A stretch of DNA of 64,000 nucleotides from Bordetella genomosp. 7 (GCF_002261265.1 NZ_NEVK01000004.1:434001-498000), one strand, 5' to 3'. Positions 35,101 to 44,489 are shown, numbered from the stretch's first letter. Notes: a model not told the origin generated them from the letters alone. Numbers and translations: made by a program.

Positions 35101-38100
35101 GCCGCCGTTGCCACCGGTTCCACCGTGGCCGCCCAGGTCTACACCAAATTGGTACGTCGACCCCGAATCATCGAGCCGTTGCTGGTTGTCGTTATAGATG
35201 CCGATGCGATCCAGGATGGAGTGTGACGACGCATCGGCGCCGAGCGACCCGCCCAGCCCGCCGCCCCCGCCAATTGATTGCAGCAGCACGCCATCTGCAT
35301 CGCCCCCTTCAGTGCGGATGGCGCCGCTCAGAACGGCGTTGACAGCGCCCCCCTGGCTGCCCGAGCCCCCGTGCGCGCCCAGACCCAATTGCAGGCGGCC
35401 CGAAGGTGCGTTGTCCATTCCCGCCGACAGGCTCAAGGTGCCGCCCTGCGATGCGCCGCCGCCTCCGCCGATCGACTGCGCGACAATACCGCGCGACCCG
35501 GAACCCAGGGTCCGGATAACGAAATTGGGATTCAGCGTAATGTCGACTTCGCCGCCAGTGCCTCCCGAACCGCCCGTGCCCCCCAGCGCGATGCTCAGCT
35601 TGACGTTGGCAGGGCCGCCATGGGTGTAGGCATCGCTGCTGCCTACGCCGCCGTTGCCGCCCCCGCCGCCGATCGACTGCGCCAGCACGCCATTGGCGAA
35701 GTTGCCGTACGTGGTAATGCTGGACCAAGGAAGCACGCTGGACGCAGGAGGCAACGGCATCGCGCCGGGCGCAGGCGCATACGCACTGCCGCTGTCGCCC
35801 AGCGCGATGGTCACGGCGCCGCCATTGCCGGCCGCGCCCCCGGCGCCGCCCAGCGACATGCCCATCTCGGCCGAGATGGTGGTTTCATCGCCGAGTATGG
35901 TCGACAGCGCCGAAGAATCGCCGCCGTTGCCGCCGCCTCCTCCGATGGATTGCGCCACGATGGCGTGCGAGCCATCGCCCAGAGTGCCGATGGACGAGCC
36001 ATTCTGCAATACGACTTCGGTGACGCACGAACTTTCGCCCGCCGGGCAGGCGTGGCCGCCGGCGCCGCCGTTGCCGCCCATGGTCGCCTGGAAATTGAAC
36101 GCCAGCGACTCGCCTTCGCCTGTGGGGACAGCAATGACCATATCGCTGGCGCTCGAACTGCCGCCGTTGCCCCCGCCTCCGCCGATGCTTTGCGCCAGAA
36201 TACCGAAAGAGTCATTCGGCGCGTAGGTTTCGGGGTCGGCCGACGCATAGTCCATGCCGGTAGCAATAAAAGAATTGCTGAGATTGACGATAGCCGAGTC
36301 GCCCGTGTTGCCTTCCCCGCCGCTGCCGCCCAACACCACAGCGGCATTGAACCCGATTGACGCGTCGTAATAGCTGGCCGAGCCGCCATTGCCGCCACCG
36401 CCCCCGATCGATTGGGCCAGGATGCCGGTGGAATGAGCCCCGCCTGTGTTGATATTCAGGTTGGTGTAGCCCACCTTGACCTCGTCGGATACGCCGCCGC
36501 CGCCGCCCGTGCCGCCCATCTGCAGGGCCACGAACGACAGGGCGCTGACATTCGTGACGCTGCCGCCGTTGCCTCCGCCGCCGCCGATACTCTGGGCAAT
36601 GATGCCCGGGGCATAATCGCCATGGGTGTCGATCGCGGACGCCGAGTAAGAGGCCCAGCCATTCGCGCAGCCGCCATGATTGCTCAGGCAGACCGAGCCG
36701 CCATCGCCGCCCCCGCTGGCGCTGCCGCCTATGGCCACCGATACGACCGCCGATGCCGTGAACGTGTCGCCGCCGTTGCCGCCACCCCCGCCTATAGACT
36801 GTGCCAGCACTGCGGGGCTGTACTGGCCTGCAGTGGAGACAGAGCCCAGGTCATTGAGGATCACGCTCGCGCCGTCGCCGCCAGCGGCCCCGGCGCCGCC
36901 CACGCCGACCACGCCTTTGCTGTCGCCGCCGCTGCCGCCGCCGCCGCCGATCGATTGCATGACGATGCCGATGGATGCGTTGCCGGCGGTAGTGATGGTT
37001 CCCGTATTGCCCATGACCACTTCGCCGCCGGAAGACCCGGTAGAGCCGGCCGCATTGCCTCCCACGCTGAGCAGGCCCGTAGCGCTGCCCGAGGCGCCGC
37101 CTCCGCCGCCGATGGATTGACCCACCATGCCGTGTGCGTTGTAGCCCAGGGTGCCGATGGTGCCCGAGTTGTTCATGGTTACCAGGTTGGCCGTGCCGCC
37201 GCCGGCGCCGTCGCCGCCCAGCGCGACCGCGGCCGAGGTGTCCGCGCCACCGGTTCCGCCGCTGCCGGCGATGGATTGCGCCACCACGCCGAACGCGTGG
37301 TCGCCCGTGGTCTGGACCGAGCCGGCGGTCGTAATGGTGACCGCGCCCGCGTCGCCGCCATTGCCGCCATTGCCCCCCTGGCCGCCCAATACCGCGACAA
37401 AGTCGCTGCCGGTGCCACCGCCGCCACCGATAGACTGCGCGATGATGCCCGAAGAATACATGCCTGATGTGGACACAATGCTGTTGCTCTGCGTGGTCAC
37501 GTTGACGGTGCCGGCCGCGCCGCCAAAGCCGCCCCCGCCTCCCTGCCCGGCCAGGGCCGTGCCGTCGTCGGCGTCGCCCCCCTGCCCGCCCAGGCTCTGC
37601 GCGGCAATAGCGGGAAGATTATCGCCGCGGGTCGTCACGCTGGCGCCGGAATACAGGTTCACCGTGACGGCGCCGCCCATGCCGCCATCGCCGCCCCAAT
37701 GATCTTTGGCGGGGCCCTTGCCGCCCTTGCCGCCGACGGCGCGCGCCGCGATGCCCGCCCCTTCGACCGCGACATCGGGATCGGACCCCGCCAGGTCCAG
37801 CAGCACAGTGCCGTAGGCATCCACCGTGACCTTCTGGGTCCAGCCGTCGCCGTCGCCGCCGCCGTCACCCCCGTTGTCGCTGTTGTCGGGGTTGTTCGGA
37901 TTGGCGCCATTACCGTCTGCGCCCAGGCTTTCCGCTTTGATACCGAAGATTTTGCTATTTTCGTATAGCTGCCAGTAGCTGCTGGTTGAGCCCCGATGCG
38001 TGACCTGCACCGTGCCGCCGGTGCCGGCATTGCTGTTGTAGTCGCCTCCCGCGCCGCCCAGCGAACGCGCGGCCAGCGCCATCCCCGTGCCCGACGTTTT

Positions 38101-38886
38101 CAGGCGCGTATCGCTGCTGCCCATATTGACGATGCCGCTGTCGATTATGGTGACCGTGCTGGCGTTGGCGCCGTCGCCACCCACCTGGTCGCCATAGTCC
38201 AGGGCGGGGTCATTCTGGTCTCCGCCGCCGCCGCCCTGGGCCAGGGCATTGATGCCGAACAGGCCACCATTCGAGGGCACCGTGCCGTCTATGGTCAGTT
38301 CGCCGGTGTTGGTGATGGAGACCGCCTGCGCCAGGCCTCCCGGCCCGCCGTTGGAGTTGTTGTTGTCGTTGGTCAGGTCGCCCTGGCCGCCCAGTGATAT
38401 CCCGCTAAGCAGGCCGTTGATGGATCCCTGTTCTTGCGTCGTCGCCGTGAGCGAAATATTGGCGGTATTGTTGATCGTTACATAACCGCTGGCGCCGGCC
38501 GAGCCTTCGTCCACGCCGGCGCCTCCGATCGATGCCGCCGTCACTACCCCCAGCTGGTAATCGTAGTCGTCCAGGGGCAGCCACGTGCTGGCATCCTCGC
38601 TGAACGAGCCGCCGTTGGTGGTGATGGAAACTGGCGGCCCGCTGTCGCCATCTTTCTCGCCACTTTTGTCCTCGCCCGCATCGCCCTGGCACACGGAATA
38701 GGCGTAGCCATAATTTCCCGCGGGAATGTTTTGCGTGGAGCCGCCCTCGCACCAGTAGTCGGCCTGCGCGCCGCCGGGCAGGCCCACTGCGCAGGTTCCC
38801 AGCGCGGACATGATCGCCAGCCGCAGTGCGCCTTGGCAAGAGAGCCTGGCCGCTACACTGCCTCGATGCACGGAATTCTTGTTCAT
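32116..38886 (-). CDS. giant glycine-rich autotransporter adhesin, type Va
   Basis: The 2256-aa protein has a long signal peptide (MNKNSVHRGSVAARLSCQGA onward, predicted cut after GGAQA near residue 43) and a passenger of about 1,900 residues. The C-terminal beta-barrel of about 280 residues begins near NCVWGQVSGVNTNQ and ends KVMVPF with the terminal Phe needed for insertion. The passenger is made of repeats of about 65-90 residues, each with a beta-strand pair, a Gly-rich turn GGxGGxGG and the segment AQSIGGGGGxGG. Seventeen copies keep Q-(S/T)-(I/V)-G5; earlier copies are degenerate. Two cysteine clusters occur (YWCEGG..SVCQG and CLSNHGGC, CPAGESSC). A role in adhesion or biofilm is inferred from the family. 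The start has GAGAAC upstream. Confidence 0.9.
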   Translation of the reverse strand: MNKNSVHRGSVAARLSCQGALRLAIMSALGTCAVGLPGGAQADYWCEGGSTQNIPAGNYGYAYSVCQGDAGEDKSGEKDGDSGPPVSITTNGGSFSEDASTWLPLDDYDYQLGVVTAASIGGAGVDEGSAGASGYVTINNTANISLTATTQEQGSINGLLSGISLGGQGDLTNDNNNSNGGPGGLAQAVSITNTGELTIDGTVPSNGGLFGINALAQGGGGGDQNDPALDYGDQVGGDGANASTVTIIDSGIVNMGSSDTRLKTSGTGMALAARSLGGAGGDYNSNAGTGGTVQVTHRGSTSSYWQLYENSKIFGIKAESLGADGNGANPNNPDNSDNGGDGGGDGDGWTQKVTVDAYGTVLLDLAGSDPDVAVEGAGIAARAVGGKGGKGPAKDHWGGDGGMGGAVTVNLYSGASVTTRGDNLPAIAAQSLGGQGGDADDGTALAGQGGGGGFGGAAGTVNVTTQSNSIVSTSGMYSSGIIAQSIGGGGGTGSDFVAVLGGQGGNGGNGGDAGAVTITTAGSVQTTGDHAFGVVAQSIAGSGGTGGADTSAAVALGGDGAGGGTANLVTMNNSGTIGTLGYNAHGMVGQSIGGGGGASGSATGLLSVGGNAAGSTGSSGGEVVMGNTGTITTAGNASIGIVMQSIGGGGGSGGDSKGVVGVGGAGAAGGDGASVILNDLGSVSTAGQYSPAVLAQSIGGGGGNGGDTFTASAVVSVAIGGSASGGGDGGSVCLSNHGGCANGWASYSASAIDTHGDYAPGIIAQSIGGGGGNGGSVTNVSALSFVALQMGGTGGGGGVSDEVKVGYTNLNINTGGAHSTGILAQSIGGGGGNGGSASYYDASIGFNAAVVLGGSGGEGNTGDSAIVNLSNSFIATGMDYASADPETYAPNDSFGILAQSIGGGGGNGGSSSASDMVIAVPTGEGESLAFNFQATMGGNGGAGGHACPAGESSCVTEVVLQNGSSIGTLGDGSHAIVAQSIGGGGGNGGDSSALSTILGDETTISAEMGMSLGGAGGAAGNGGAVTIALGDSGSAYAPAPGAMPLPPASSVLPWSSITTYGNFANGVLAQSIGGGGGNGGVGSSDAYTHGGPANVKLSIALGGTGGSGGTGGEVDITLNPNFVIRTLGSGSRGIVAQSIGGGGGASQGGTLSLSAGMDNAPSGRLQLGLGAHGGSGSQGGAVNAVLSGAIRTEGGDADGVLLQSIGGGGGLGGSLGADASSHSILDRIGIYNDNQQRLDDSGSTYQFGVDLGGHGGTGGNGGEVQVAFDGQIATVGDWADGLVAQSIGGGGGAGGSSTASGSKVKANVLIGLGGHGGAAGNGGDVVFSFDGSHDDSISTQGYHAYAALLQSVGGGGGLGGDGSDQATGTLTVGGSHGGDAGAGGDGGAIRTINGSTAGWLAASTRGDESVGLAMQSIGGGGGIGGAGNSASKLLEENSHAISVSVGGKGGAAGNGGTIDVTLGVNIETNGDRAHGLLAQTIGGGGGVGGAGAAGNLSSVALGGRGGAAGNGGTLTLGLNAGSVLATHGAGSHALVAQSIGGGGGIAGDTSVGIQLGADDWTAAAHDGSEIGGDGDGGVVTVNADGDIWTSGINAFGIIAQSIGGGGGLGGSAESGFAGSTAPIGGTGYGNDVTVNQSGSVSAQGEGSTGIFAQSAGPQGSGAVTVNVSGTVTGGAGPDGYAVWLVGSRQNTLNVNGTGKIVAGAGGAAVNHDGAALGGNGAGLASAAADTASLTINNAGTILGNIECADGTGGIACTAYNAATGTLSDATLYQAHINNAGVVGIGRPGSFDELAVAGDFNLQSGGYLRAVVDFEQLKSPRMVVQGDTRLDGQIDVRPTALLPDRELVVATLEGNVHGVPDALDSPVIDYAARLDGKNVRVKAANADFASPSMGLADNPRAVARHVQDTWSKGGNSAMAPLYAVLDKASRQGSDTYSSRLADLSPGVAVAPAAQMQAGMASFTGAMMSCPVFQGADAFTGEQNCVWGQVSGVNTNQDGDGGVSGFSFDGVTYQFGGQQQVSPGWFLGGSVAYQNTHMRGDDGRVSGKGDSGYAGLVLKREAGPWTFSAALSGSYGQYDIDRRIRIPGLQSQASADLDVYGAALRLRAARTFASERFYLKPYVDVDMFYTHMPGYSESRNDLHLDVDSSNQFVMGLSPTLEVGGRVPLGNGAIMRPYMYGGVSFLSEDEYTVNAHLQGAPAGSGSFETAVPMDDVIGRIGAGLQVSHAGGIDFRLQYDGEFSSHTQSHRGSLKVMVPF
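34048..37441 (-). repeat. tandem coding repeats with Gly5 core in the autotransporter passenger
   Basis: On the plus strand the same motif recurs, a (CCGCCN)n run followed by GATNGANTGCGC, which encodes AQSIGGGGG in reverse. Seventeen full copies lie in this interval, 120-300 bases apart, with spacer coding that varies strongly. Degenerate copies (SLGGAGG, SLGADGN, AVGGKGG, SIAGSGG) continue toward 38440. Such arrays favour recombination and length change, and assemblers may collapse them. Confidence 0.85.
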
Positions 38887-38997
38887 GTTGTTCTCGCTTC
38901 GTGGGCACGGCGGATTCTCGCAACGCAACGCGCCGCCGGCGTGGAACTTCTACGAACGCGATTTTGTTGTTCGAGTTTGTGGCGAACAAGAATTTTT

Positions 38998-39028
38998 CGA
39001 CGAAATTAGCTATTTAGCCGACGAAATT
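38998..39028. promoter_or_regulatory. 10-bp direct repeats 21 bases apart upstream of the autotransporter
   Basis: CGACGAAATT occurs at 38998-39007 and 39019-39028, so the two copies sit exactly two helical turns apart. They lie 110-140 bases before the autotransporter start in an AT-rich stretch (38887-39115) that otherwise holds no gene. Direct repeats at this spacing suit a dimeric activator such as a response regulator. The regulator is not identified. Confidence 0.45.
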
Positions 39029-39115
39029 GCGCCTGGCGGCGCACATGGGCGGCGACTGGGCCCACGGTCATGGCACTGAACCATCGCGGCAGCGCTCGCA
39101 AGCGCGTAAAAAGAC

Positions 39116-39150
39116 AAAGGGCTTACATGCCAAAAGCATGTAAGCCCTTT
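39116..39150 (-). terminator. 15-bp perfect hairpin after tRNA-Pro
   Basis: AAAGGGCTTACATGC pairs perfectly with GCATGTAAGCCCTTT around a 5-base loop. On the minus strand it follows the tRNA by 16 bases and is succeeded by GTCTTTTT; on the plus strand it is succeeded by TTT. It thus ends tRNA transcription and insulates the autotransporter. It may work in both directions. Confidence 0.9.
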
Positions 39151-39166
39151 TTTACCGCTGTATTTC

Positions 39167-39245
<79 letters not shown>

Positions 39246-39266
39246 AGAACGAGAGTATATCAGAAC

Positions 39267-39302
39267 AAAAAAAAACCTGCATCGCATGAGGCAGGTTTTT
39301 TT
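39267..39302 (-). terminator. Rho-independent terminator of the pheST-ihfA-merR operon
   Basis: On the minus strand ACCTGC and GCAGGT form a stem flanked by A- and T-runs; nine T residues follow. It lies 20 bases after the merR-family gene stop. It also sits just upstream of the tRNA-Pro promoter. Confidence 0.9.
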
Positions 39303-39321
39303 ATCGATTGCGTCCCGTGCG

Positions 39322-39729
39322 TCAGGCGGGTTTGTCTGCCGTGTGCGCGGCACCCAAGGCTTCGCCCAACATGGCCGACACATTGCCCAGTTCGGCCCGC
39401 AATGCCTGCAGTTCGGCGGCGCTCAGGCGCACCGCGGCGTCTTGGTCGTGCGCAATATCGCGCGCATCACCCAGGCGATTGCGCGCACCGCTGATCGTGA
39501 AGCCTTGCTCGTACAGCAGCGAGCGGATGCGACGGATGAGCAGCACTTCGTGGTGCTGGTAATAGCGGCGGTTGCCGCGCCGCTTCACTGGCTTGAGCTG
39601 CGTGAATTCCTGTTCCCAATAGCGCAGCACGTGCGGCTTGACCTGGCACAGGTCGCTGACTTCGCCAATGGTGAAGTAGCGCTTGGCGGGAATCGGGGGA
39701 AGTGCGGCAGTGGTTTCGGGACGAGTCAT
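39322..39729 (-). CDS. MerR-family transcriptional regulator behind ihfA
   Basis: The 135-aa product has an N-terminal MerR winged helix (KRYFTIGEVSDLCQVKPHVLRYWEQEF, then KRRGNRRYYQHHEVLLIRRIRSLLYEQGFTI). A coiled-coil-like C-terminus rich in Ala and Leu follows. No cysteine-based metal site is present, so it is not a metal sensor of the MerR/CueR type. The gene is the conserved last member of the pheST-ihfA cluster in beta- and gammaproteobacteria. Its targets are unknown. It lies 58 bases after ihfA. Confidence 0.9.
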   Translation of the reverse strand: MTRPETTAALPPIPAKRYFTIGEVSDLCQVKPHVLRYWEQEFTQLKPVKRRGNRRYYQHHEVLLIRRIRSLLYEQGFTISGARNRLGDARDIAHDQDAAVRLSAAELQALRAELGNVSAMLGEALGAAHTADKPA

Positions 39730-39787
39730 GTCAGGATTTTATGCCGGGCAAGGGCGGCATTCCGATAACAATTACCGACAAAGGGTA

Positions 39788-40120
39788 TCACTCCCTGGTG
39801 CTGTCGGCACCTTGGACCGGATCGGCCTGCTCGACAGCGCTTTTCAGTTTCTGGCTGGCGTGGAAAGTCACCACGCGCCGGGCCGCGATGGGAATGGTTT
39901 CACCGGTCTTGGGATTGCGGCCGGGACGCGGTGGCTTGTTGCGAACCTGGAAATTGCCGAAGCCCGACAGCTTCACGGGCTCGCCGCGCGCGAGCGCATC
40001 GCGTATCTCTTCGAAGAACGTGTCGACAATGTCCTTGGCTTCACGCTTGTTCAGGCCCACCCGCTCGAACAGCAGTTCGGCGAGTTCGGCCTTGGTAAGG
40101 GTGCGCGGCTCGGGAAGCAT
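39788..40120 (-). CDS. ihfA: integration host factor alpha subunit
   Basis: IHF-alpha pairs with IHF-beta to bend DNA sharply at specific sites. The 110-aa protein has the DNABII core: [62 protein letters not shown] with the intercalating Pro in the arm, and [18 protein letters not shown]. It is slightly longer than the E. coli protein at the C-terminus. It follows pheT by 18 bases, the usual arrangement. A nearby sigma-54 promoter (glnK) is the sort of site where IHF may act. Confidence 0.96.
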   Translation of the reverse strand: MLPEPRTLTKAELAELLFERVGLNKREAKDIVDTFFEEIRDALARGEPVKLSGFGNFQVRNKPPRPGRNPKTGETIPIAARRVVTFHASQKLKSAVEQADPVQGADSTRE

Positions 40121-40138
40121 GGAAGTCCCCTATTCGAG

Positions 40139-42556
40139 TCAGGCGCGCTGCCGCGCGCCATGGGCGCTGGCCAGCGCCTGGTTGATACGTGCCAGGCAAT
40201 CGGCCACGCGAGCTTCGTCCAGCGTGATCTCAGTGTCCTGTAGCCAGAAGCGAAAGGCAAGGCTTTTCTCGGTAGCGCGGCGGCCGTCTGCCGGCCGGTC
40301 GCGCCACACGTCGAACAGCCTGGCTTCCTGCACCACCGCCAGCTGCGGGTCGGCCGCCACCGCGGCGGCCACCGTGTCGAGCATGGCTTGCGCACTGACC
40401 GACAGATCAACCCACAGGGCCAGGTCGCGCACCACCACGGGCTGGCGCGACAGTTCGCGCACCTGCGGCAGGCTACCCTGTGTCAGCGCCTGGACTTCGA
40501 GTTCGAACACCACCGGCGCGTGCTGCAGGTCGGATTGCTGCGCCCAGCGCGGATGCAGCTCGCCGATCCAGCCCACGGGCTGGCGATCGAGCAGCACGCG
40601 GGCGCTGCGCCCCGGATGCATGGCGGGATGGACGGCGGGCTCGAATCGCAAGCGTGCCGCGCGCACCCCGAACAGCGCCTGCACATCCATCTTGACGTCA
40701 TAGAAATCGACGTGGCGGGTAGGCACGCCCCACTGCTCTTCAACAGCCGGCCCCCAGGCCGCGCCGGCCAGGTACAGCGGCTGGCGCACGCCGGCCACTT
40801 CGAGCGGGCCATCGGGTTGCGCAGCGTCGCGCAAGAACACCCGGCCCAGTTCAAACACGCGCACGCGCGTCTGCTTGCGATTGGCGTTGTAGCGAATATT
40901 GGCGACCAGCCCGGCGATCAGGCTGGAGCGCATCACCGACAGATGGCTGGCGATGGGATTGAGCAGGCGCACCGGGTTTTCGTTGCCCGCGTAGTCGCGT
41001 TCCCAGGCTTCTTCTACGAAGCTGTAGTTGACGACTTCTTGATAGTCCTGCGCTGCGGCCAGGCGGCGCAACGTGTGCGGGCCGCGACGCGCTTCCGGAT
41101 GCGAGAACATCTGCGCCCGCGCCACCGGCGGCACATCGGGCAGGCGCTCGAAACCGTAGATGCGCGCAACCTCTTCGATCAGGTCTTCTTCGAGCAACAG
41201 GTCAAAGCGGTAAGACGGCGGCTCGACGATGAAGTCGTCGCCGTCTGTCCGGTGCGGCAGGCCCAGGCGAGTGAAGATCTGCGTCACTTCATCGTGCGGC
41301 ACTTCAACGCCCAGCACGCGGTGGCAACGCGACAGGCGCATGCGAACCGGTTCGCGGCTGGGCAGGCGCGCCACCTGGTCGTCCACGGGGCCAACCTGGC
41401 CACCGCAGATGTCGACGATCAGCCGCGTGATGAATTCCAGGTGCTCGGGAATGCTGGCGTAATCGACGCCGCGCTCGAACCGATGGCTGGCCTCGGAGCT
41501 GAACTTATAACGGCGCGCACGACCGGCGATGGCCTCGGGCCACCAGAAGGCCGCCTCGACATAGATGTTGGCGGTATCCAGCGTGACCGCCGTGGCTTCG
41601 CCCCCCATGATGCCGGCCAGGCTTTCGACTTGCTCGCCCGCAGCCACCACGCCGACCTTGCTGTTGAGCTCGACCGTCTGCCCGTTGAGCAGTTCAAGGG
41701 TTTCACCGTCGCGCGCCCAGCGCACCTGGATGTCGCCGTGGATCTTGTCCAGGTCGAACACGTGCGAGGGGCGGCCGAGTTCCAGCATGACGTAGTTGGA
41801 GATATCGACCAGTGCGGACACCGATCGTTGGCCGGCGCGCTCGAGCCGCGATTTCATCCAGGCCGGCGTTTGCGCGCGCGCGTTCACGCCCCGGATCACC
41901 CGGCCGGCAAACCGGCCGCACAGATCGGGCGCCTGGATGGTGACCGGCACGCGATCCTGCAAGGTGACCGGCACGGGCTGCGCGGCGGGCACCGACAGCG
42001 GCGCGCCCGTCAGGGCGGACACTTCGCGCGCCACGCCCAGGATGGACAGGCAATCGGCGCGGTTGGGGGTGAGCTTTAGCGTAAACAGGGTGTCGTCGAG
42101 GTCGAGCGCCTCGCGCAGCGGCTGGCCGGGCTTGAATGCATCAGGCAGTTCGAGCAGGCCCCCATGGTCTTGCGACAGGCCCAGCTCGCGCGCCGAGCAC
42201 AGCATGCCCGAAGACGGCACGCCGCGCATCTTGGCCACGCCGATTTTGATTCCGCCCGGCAGCTCTGCGCCCACGCGCGCCAGCGGCACCGTCAGCCCCT
42301 GCGCGGCATTGGGCGCGCCGCACACGATCTGCAGTAGTTCACCAGAGCCGTCATCGACCTGGCACACGCGCAGCTTGTCGGCATCGGGATGCGGGGCAAT
42401 CGAAACGATGCGCGCCACCACCACGCCCGCGAACGGCGGCGCCACGGGCGCGGTTTCTTCGACTTCCAGGCCGGCCATGGTGAGCCGGTGGGCGAGCTCG
42501 TCGGTTGCGATATCGGGATTGACCAGGGCGCGCAGCCAGGATTCGGGAAATTGCAT
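40139..42556 (-). CDS. pheT: phenylalanyl-tRNA synthetase beta subunit
   Basis: PheT forms the alpha2-beta2 synthetase with PheS. The 805-aa length is typical. The N-terminal part contains an EMAP/OB tRNA-binding domain ([26 protein letters not shown]). B3/B4 editing segments ([40 protein letters not shown]) and the synthetase-like core ([16 protein letters not shown]) follow. A C-terminal FDX-ACB anticodon-binding domain ([19 protein letters not shown]) ends the protein. It follows pheS by 13 bases and precedes ihfA. Confidence 0.97.
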   Translation of the reverse strand: MQFPESWLRALVNPDIATDELAHRLTMAGLEVEETAPVAPPFAGVVVARIVSIAPHPDADKLRVCQVDDGSGELLQIVCGAPNAAQGLTVPLARVGAELPGGIKIGVAKMRGVPSSGMLCSARELGLSQDHGGLLELPDAFKPGQPLREALDLDDTLFTLKLTPNRADCLSILGVAREVSALTGAPLSVPAAQPVPVTLQDRVPVTIQAPDLCGRFAGRVIRGVNARAQTPAWMKSRLERAGQRSVSALVDISNYVMLELGRPSHVFDLDKIHGDIQVRWARDGETLELLNGQTVELNSKVGVVAAGEQVESLAGIMGGEATAVTLDTANIYVEAAFWWPEAIAGRARRYKFSSEASHRFERGVDYASIPEHLEFITRLIVDICGGQVGPVDDQVARLPSREPVRMRLSRCHRVLGVEVPHDEVTQIFTRLGLPHRTDGDDFIVEPPSYRFDLLLEEDLIEEVARIYGFERLPDVPPVARAQMFSHPEARRGPHTLRRLAAAQDYQEVVNYSFVEEAWERDYAGNENPVRLLNPIASHLSVMRSSLIAGLVANIRYNANRKQTRVRVFELGRVFLRDAAQPDGPLEVAGVRQPLYLAGAAWGPAVEEQWGVPTRHVDFYDVKMDVQALFGVRAARLRFEPAVHPAMHPGRSARVLLDRQPVGWIGELHPRWAQQSDLQHAPVVFELEVQALTQGSLPQVRELSRQPVVVRDLALWVDLSVSAQAMLDTVAAAVAADPQLAVVQEARLFDVWRDRPADGRRATEKSLAFRFWLQDTEITLDEARVADCLARINQALASAHGARQRA

Positions 42557-42569
42557 GATCAGCCGTCGG

Positions 42570-43592
42570 TTATTCGTTGAACTGGCGCAGGAAGCGCAGG
42601 TCGCCTTCGTAGAATTGGCGCAGGTCGTTGACGCCGTAGCGCAGCATGGTCAGGCGCTCGAGGCCGGAGCCGAACGCGAAACCGATGTAGCGCTCGGGAT
42701 CGAGGCCGAAGTTGCGCACCACTTGCGGATGCACCTGGCCCGAGCCGGAGATCTCCAGCCAGCGCCCGCGGTTGGGGCCGGACGTGAACATCATGTCGAT
42801 CTCGGCCGAAGGCTCGGTAAACGGAAAGAACGACGGGCGAAAGCGCACGACCAGGTCGTCGCTTTCAAAAAAGCGGCGCAGGAAATCGGTGTAGACACCC
42901 TTCAGGTCGGCAAAGGAAATGTCTTCGGCGATCCAGAGCCCTTCTACCTGGTGGAACATCGGCGAATGCGTCGCATCGCTGTCGACACGGTAGGTGCGCC
43001 CCGGCGCGATGACCTTGATGGGCGGCTTGTGCATGCGCGCATAGCGCACCTGCATGGGGCTGGTATGCGTGCGCAGCAACAGCGGCAGGCCGTCGCCGTC
43101 CTGCAGGTCGACGTAGAACGTATCCTGCATGGACCGCGCCGGATGGTCCAGCGGGTTGTTCAGGGCCGTGAAGTTGGTCCAGTCGTTCTCGATCTCGGGG
43201 CCGTCCGCCACGTCGAAACCGATAGAGCGGAAGATGTCTTCGACGCGTTCCCAGCTGCGCGCCACCGGGTGTATGCCGCCGGGCGCGCGACCGCGGCCGG
43301 GCAGCGTGACATCGATGGTTTCAGAAGCCAGGCGGGCGTCCAGCTCGGCCTGCGCCAGCTCGGCGCGGCGCTGGTTCAGCAGTGCTTCGATCTGCTGCTT
43401 GGCCTGGTTGATGCGCGCCCCCATCTGGCGCTTCTGTTCGGGGTCGAGCTTGGCCAGCCCCTTGAGCAGCATGGTCAGTGCGCCTTCCTTGCCCAGAAAG
43501 CGCGCCTTGGCGTTTTCCAGGGCGACGGCGTCCTGAGCCGCGGCAAAGCGTTCTTTGGCCTGGGAAACCAGGTCGTCAGCCAATAGAGTCAT
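42570..43592 (-). CDS. pheS: phenylalanyl-tRNA synthetase alpha subunit
   Basis: PheS is the catalytic subunit that charges tRNA-Phe. The 340-aa protein has an N-terminal coiled coil (residues 1-90) and the class II core. Motif 2 lies in [20 protein letters not shown] and [12 protein letters not shown], and motif 3 in [20 protein letters not shown] chose the ATG at 43592 ([13 protein letters not shown]) over an upstream ATG that falls in the leader. Two hairpins in the rplT-pheS gap suggest attenuation of pheST. Confidence 0.97.
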   Translation of the reverse strand: MTLLADDLVSQAKERFAAAQDAVALENAKARFLGKEGALTMLLKGLAKLDPEQKRQMGARINQAKQQIEALLNQRRAELAQAELDARLASETIDVTLPGRGRAPGGIHPVARSWERVEDIFRSIGFDVADGPEIENDWTNFTALNNPLDHPARSMQDTFYVDLQDGDGLPLLLRTHTSPMQVRYARMHKPPIKVIAPGRTYRVDSDATHSPMFHQVEGLWIAEDISFADLKGVYTDFLRRFFESDDLVVRFRPSFFPFTEPSAEIDMMFTSGPNRGRWLEISGSGQVHPQVVRNFGLDPERYIGFAFGSGLERLTMLRYGVNDLRQFYEGDLRFLRQFNE

Positions 43593-43605
43593 GGATTCAC
43601 AGCCT

Positions 43606-43653
43606 AAAAACAACGCCCCCACGCTGCGCCTTGCTTGCTACCCGTGGGGGCGT
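43606..43653 (-). terminator. terminator-like hairpin immediately before pheS (candidate attenuator)
   Basis: On the minus strand ACGCCCCCACG and CGTGGGGGCGT form an 11-bp perfect stem around a 19-base loop. The stem is followed by TGTTTTT. It ends 14 bases before the pheS ATG, so read-through is required for pheST expression from rplT. This is the place where E. coli uses Phe-dependent attenuation. Confidence 0.75.
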
Positions 43654-43682
43654 CCTGCCTGGGGGCGGCCCGGCGGCAAAAC

Positions 43683-43709
43683 GCAAACGGGGCCTACAGC
43701 CCCGTTTGC
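43683..43709 (-). terminator. hairpin after rplT
   Basis: GCAAACGGGGC pairs perfectly over 11 bases with GCCCCGTTTGC, with a 5-base loop; GTTTTG follows on the minus strand. It lies 26 bases after the rplT stop and 30 bases before the second hairpin. It probably reduces transcription from the ribosomal genes into pheST. Confidence 0.75.
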
Positions 43710-43734
43710 AGCAATTGCGCGATGCGATGCGCGA

Positions 43735-44094
43735 TCAGGCAGACAAGGCTGCCTTGGCCTGCTGCACGATGGCGGCAAAGCCGGCCTTGTCGCGTACGGC
43801 CAGGTCGGCCAGCACCTTGCGGTCGAGTTCGATCGACGCCTTTTTCAGGCCGGCGATGAACACGCTGTAGCTCATGCCCTGCTCACGCACGGCGGCGTTG
43901 ATGCGGGTGATCCACAGGGCGCGGAAGGTGCGCTTCTTGTTGCGGCGGTCGCGGTAGGCATATTGCCCGGCGCGCATGACTGCCTGCTTGGCAATGCGGA
44001 ACACATTGCCGCGGCGGCCGCGGTAACCCTTGGCAGCGGCAATGACTTTCTTGTGACGGGCACGGGCGGTAACGCCACGTTTAACGCGAGGCAT
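43735..44094 (-). CDS. rplT: 50S ribosomal protein L20
   Basis: L20 is needed for early 50S assembly and binds 23S rRNA. The 119-aa protein starts [35 protein letters not shown] and ends with [23 protein letters not shown]; both are highly conserved. In other bacteria L20 represses its own operon by binding the leader; a leader of about 175 bases is present before rpmI here. It follows rpmI by 15 bases. Confidence 0.98.
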   Translation of the reverse strand: MPRVKRGVTARARHKKVIAAAKGYRGRRGNVFRIAKQAVMRAGQYAYRDRRNKKRTFRALWITRINAAVREQGMSYSVFIAGLKKASIELDRKVLADLAVRDKAGFAAIVQQAKAALSA

Positions 44095-44109
44095 AGTGGA
44101 TCTCCTTTA

Positions 44110-44307
44110 TCAAGCGAAAGGCATCATGGCCTTGACGGAGGCCACGTTGGTTTCATGAACCGCCGCCGAACCGCGCAGCTGGCGCTTGTTCTTGGTGGTT
44201 TTCTTGGTCAGGATGTGGCGCTTGAAAGCCTGGCCACGCTTGATGGATCCGCTGCCGCGAACCTGAAAGCGCTTGGACGCGCTTTTCTTGGTTTTCATCT
44301 TGGGCAT
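44110..44307 (-). CDS. rpmI: 50S ribosomal protein L35
   Basis: L35 is a small 50S protein. The 65-aa product [20 protein letters not shown] onward, with [17 protein letters not shown], is a full-length match. In most bacteria infC lies directly upstream, often behind thrS. Here the upstream neighbour is comM, and a good promoter plus a leader of about 175 bases take the place of infC. Confidence 0.98.
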   Translation of the reverse strand: MPKMKTKKSASKRFQVRGSGSIKRGQAFKRHILTKKTTKNKRQLRGSAAVHETNVASVKAMMPFA

Positions 44308-44489
44308 GATGATTCCTACTTGTTGATGATTACATGAACCTCAGGTGCTTGTGCATAGACAAGGCTTGCCATACCCGGGCCCACTTCTGGTGCTTCAACT
44401 GCTGGGGTACTACAAAACTACTTCGCTTCTACTTCGCTTCTTTTGCCTGGCAACCCGAAACCACTGGGGCCATCCAAGAAAAGCCCTTG

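Noticed and set aside
34048-37441. CRISPR array
   Set aside because: Repeats are coding, unequal in length and spacing, and in frame within one open reading frame.
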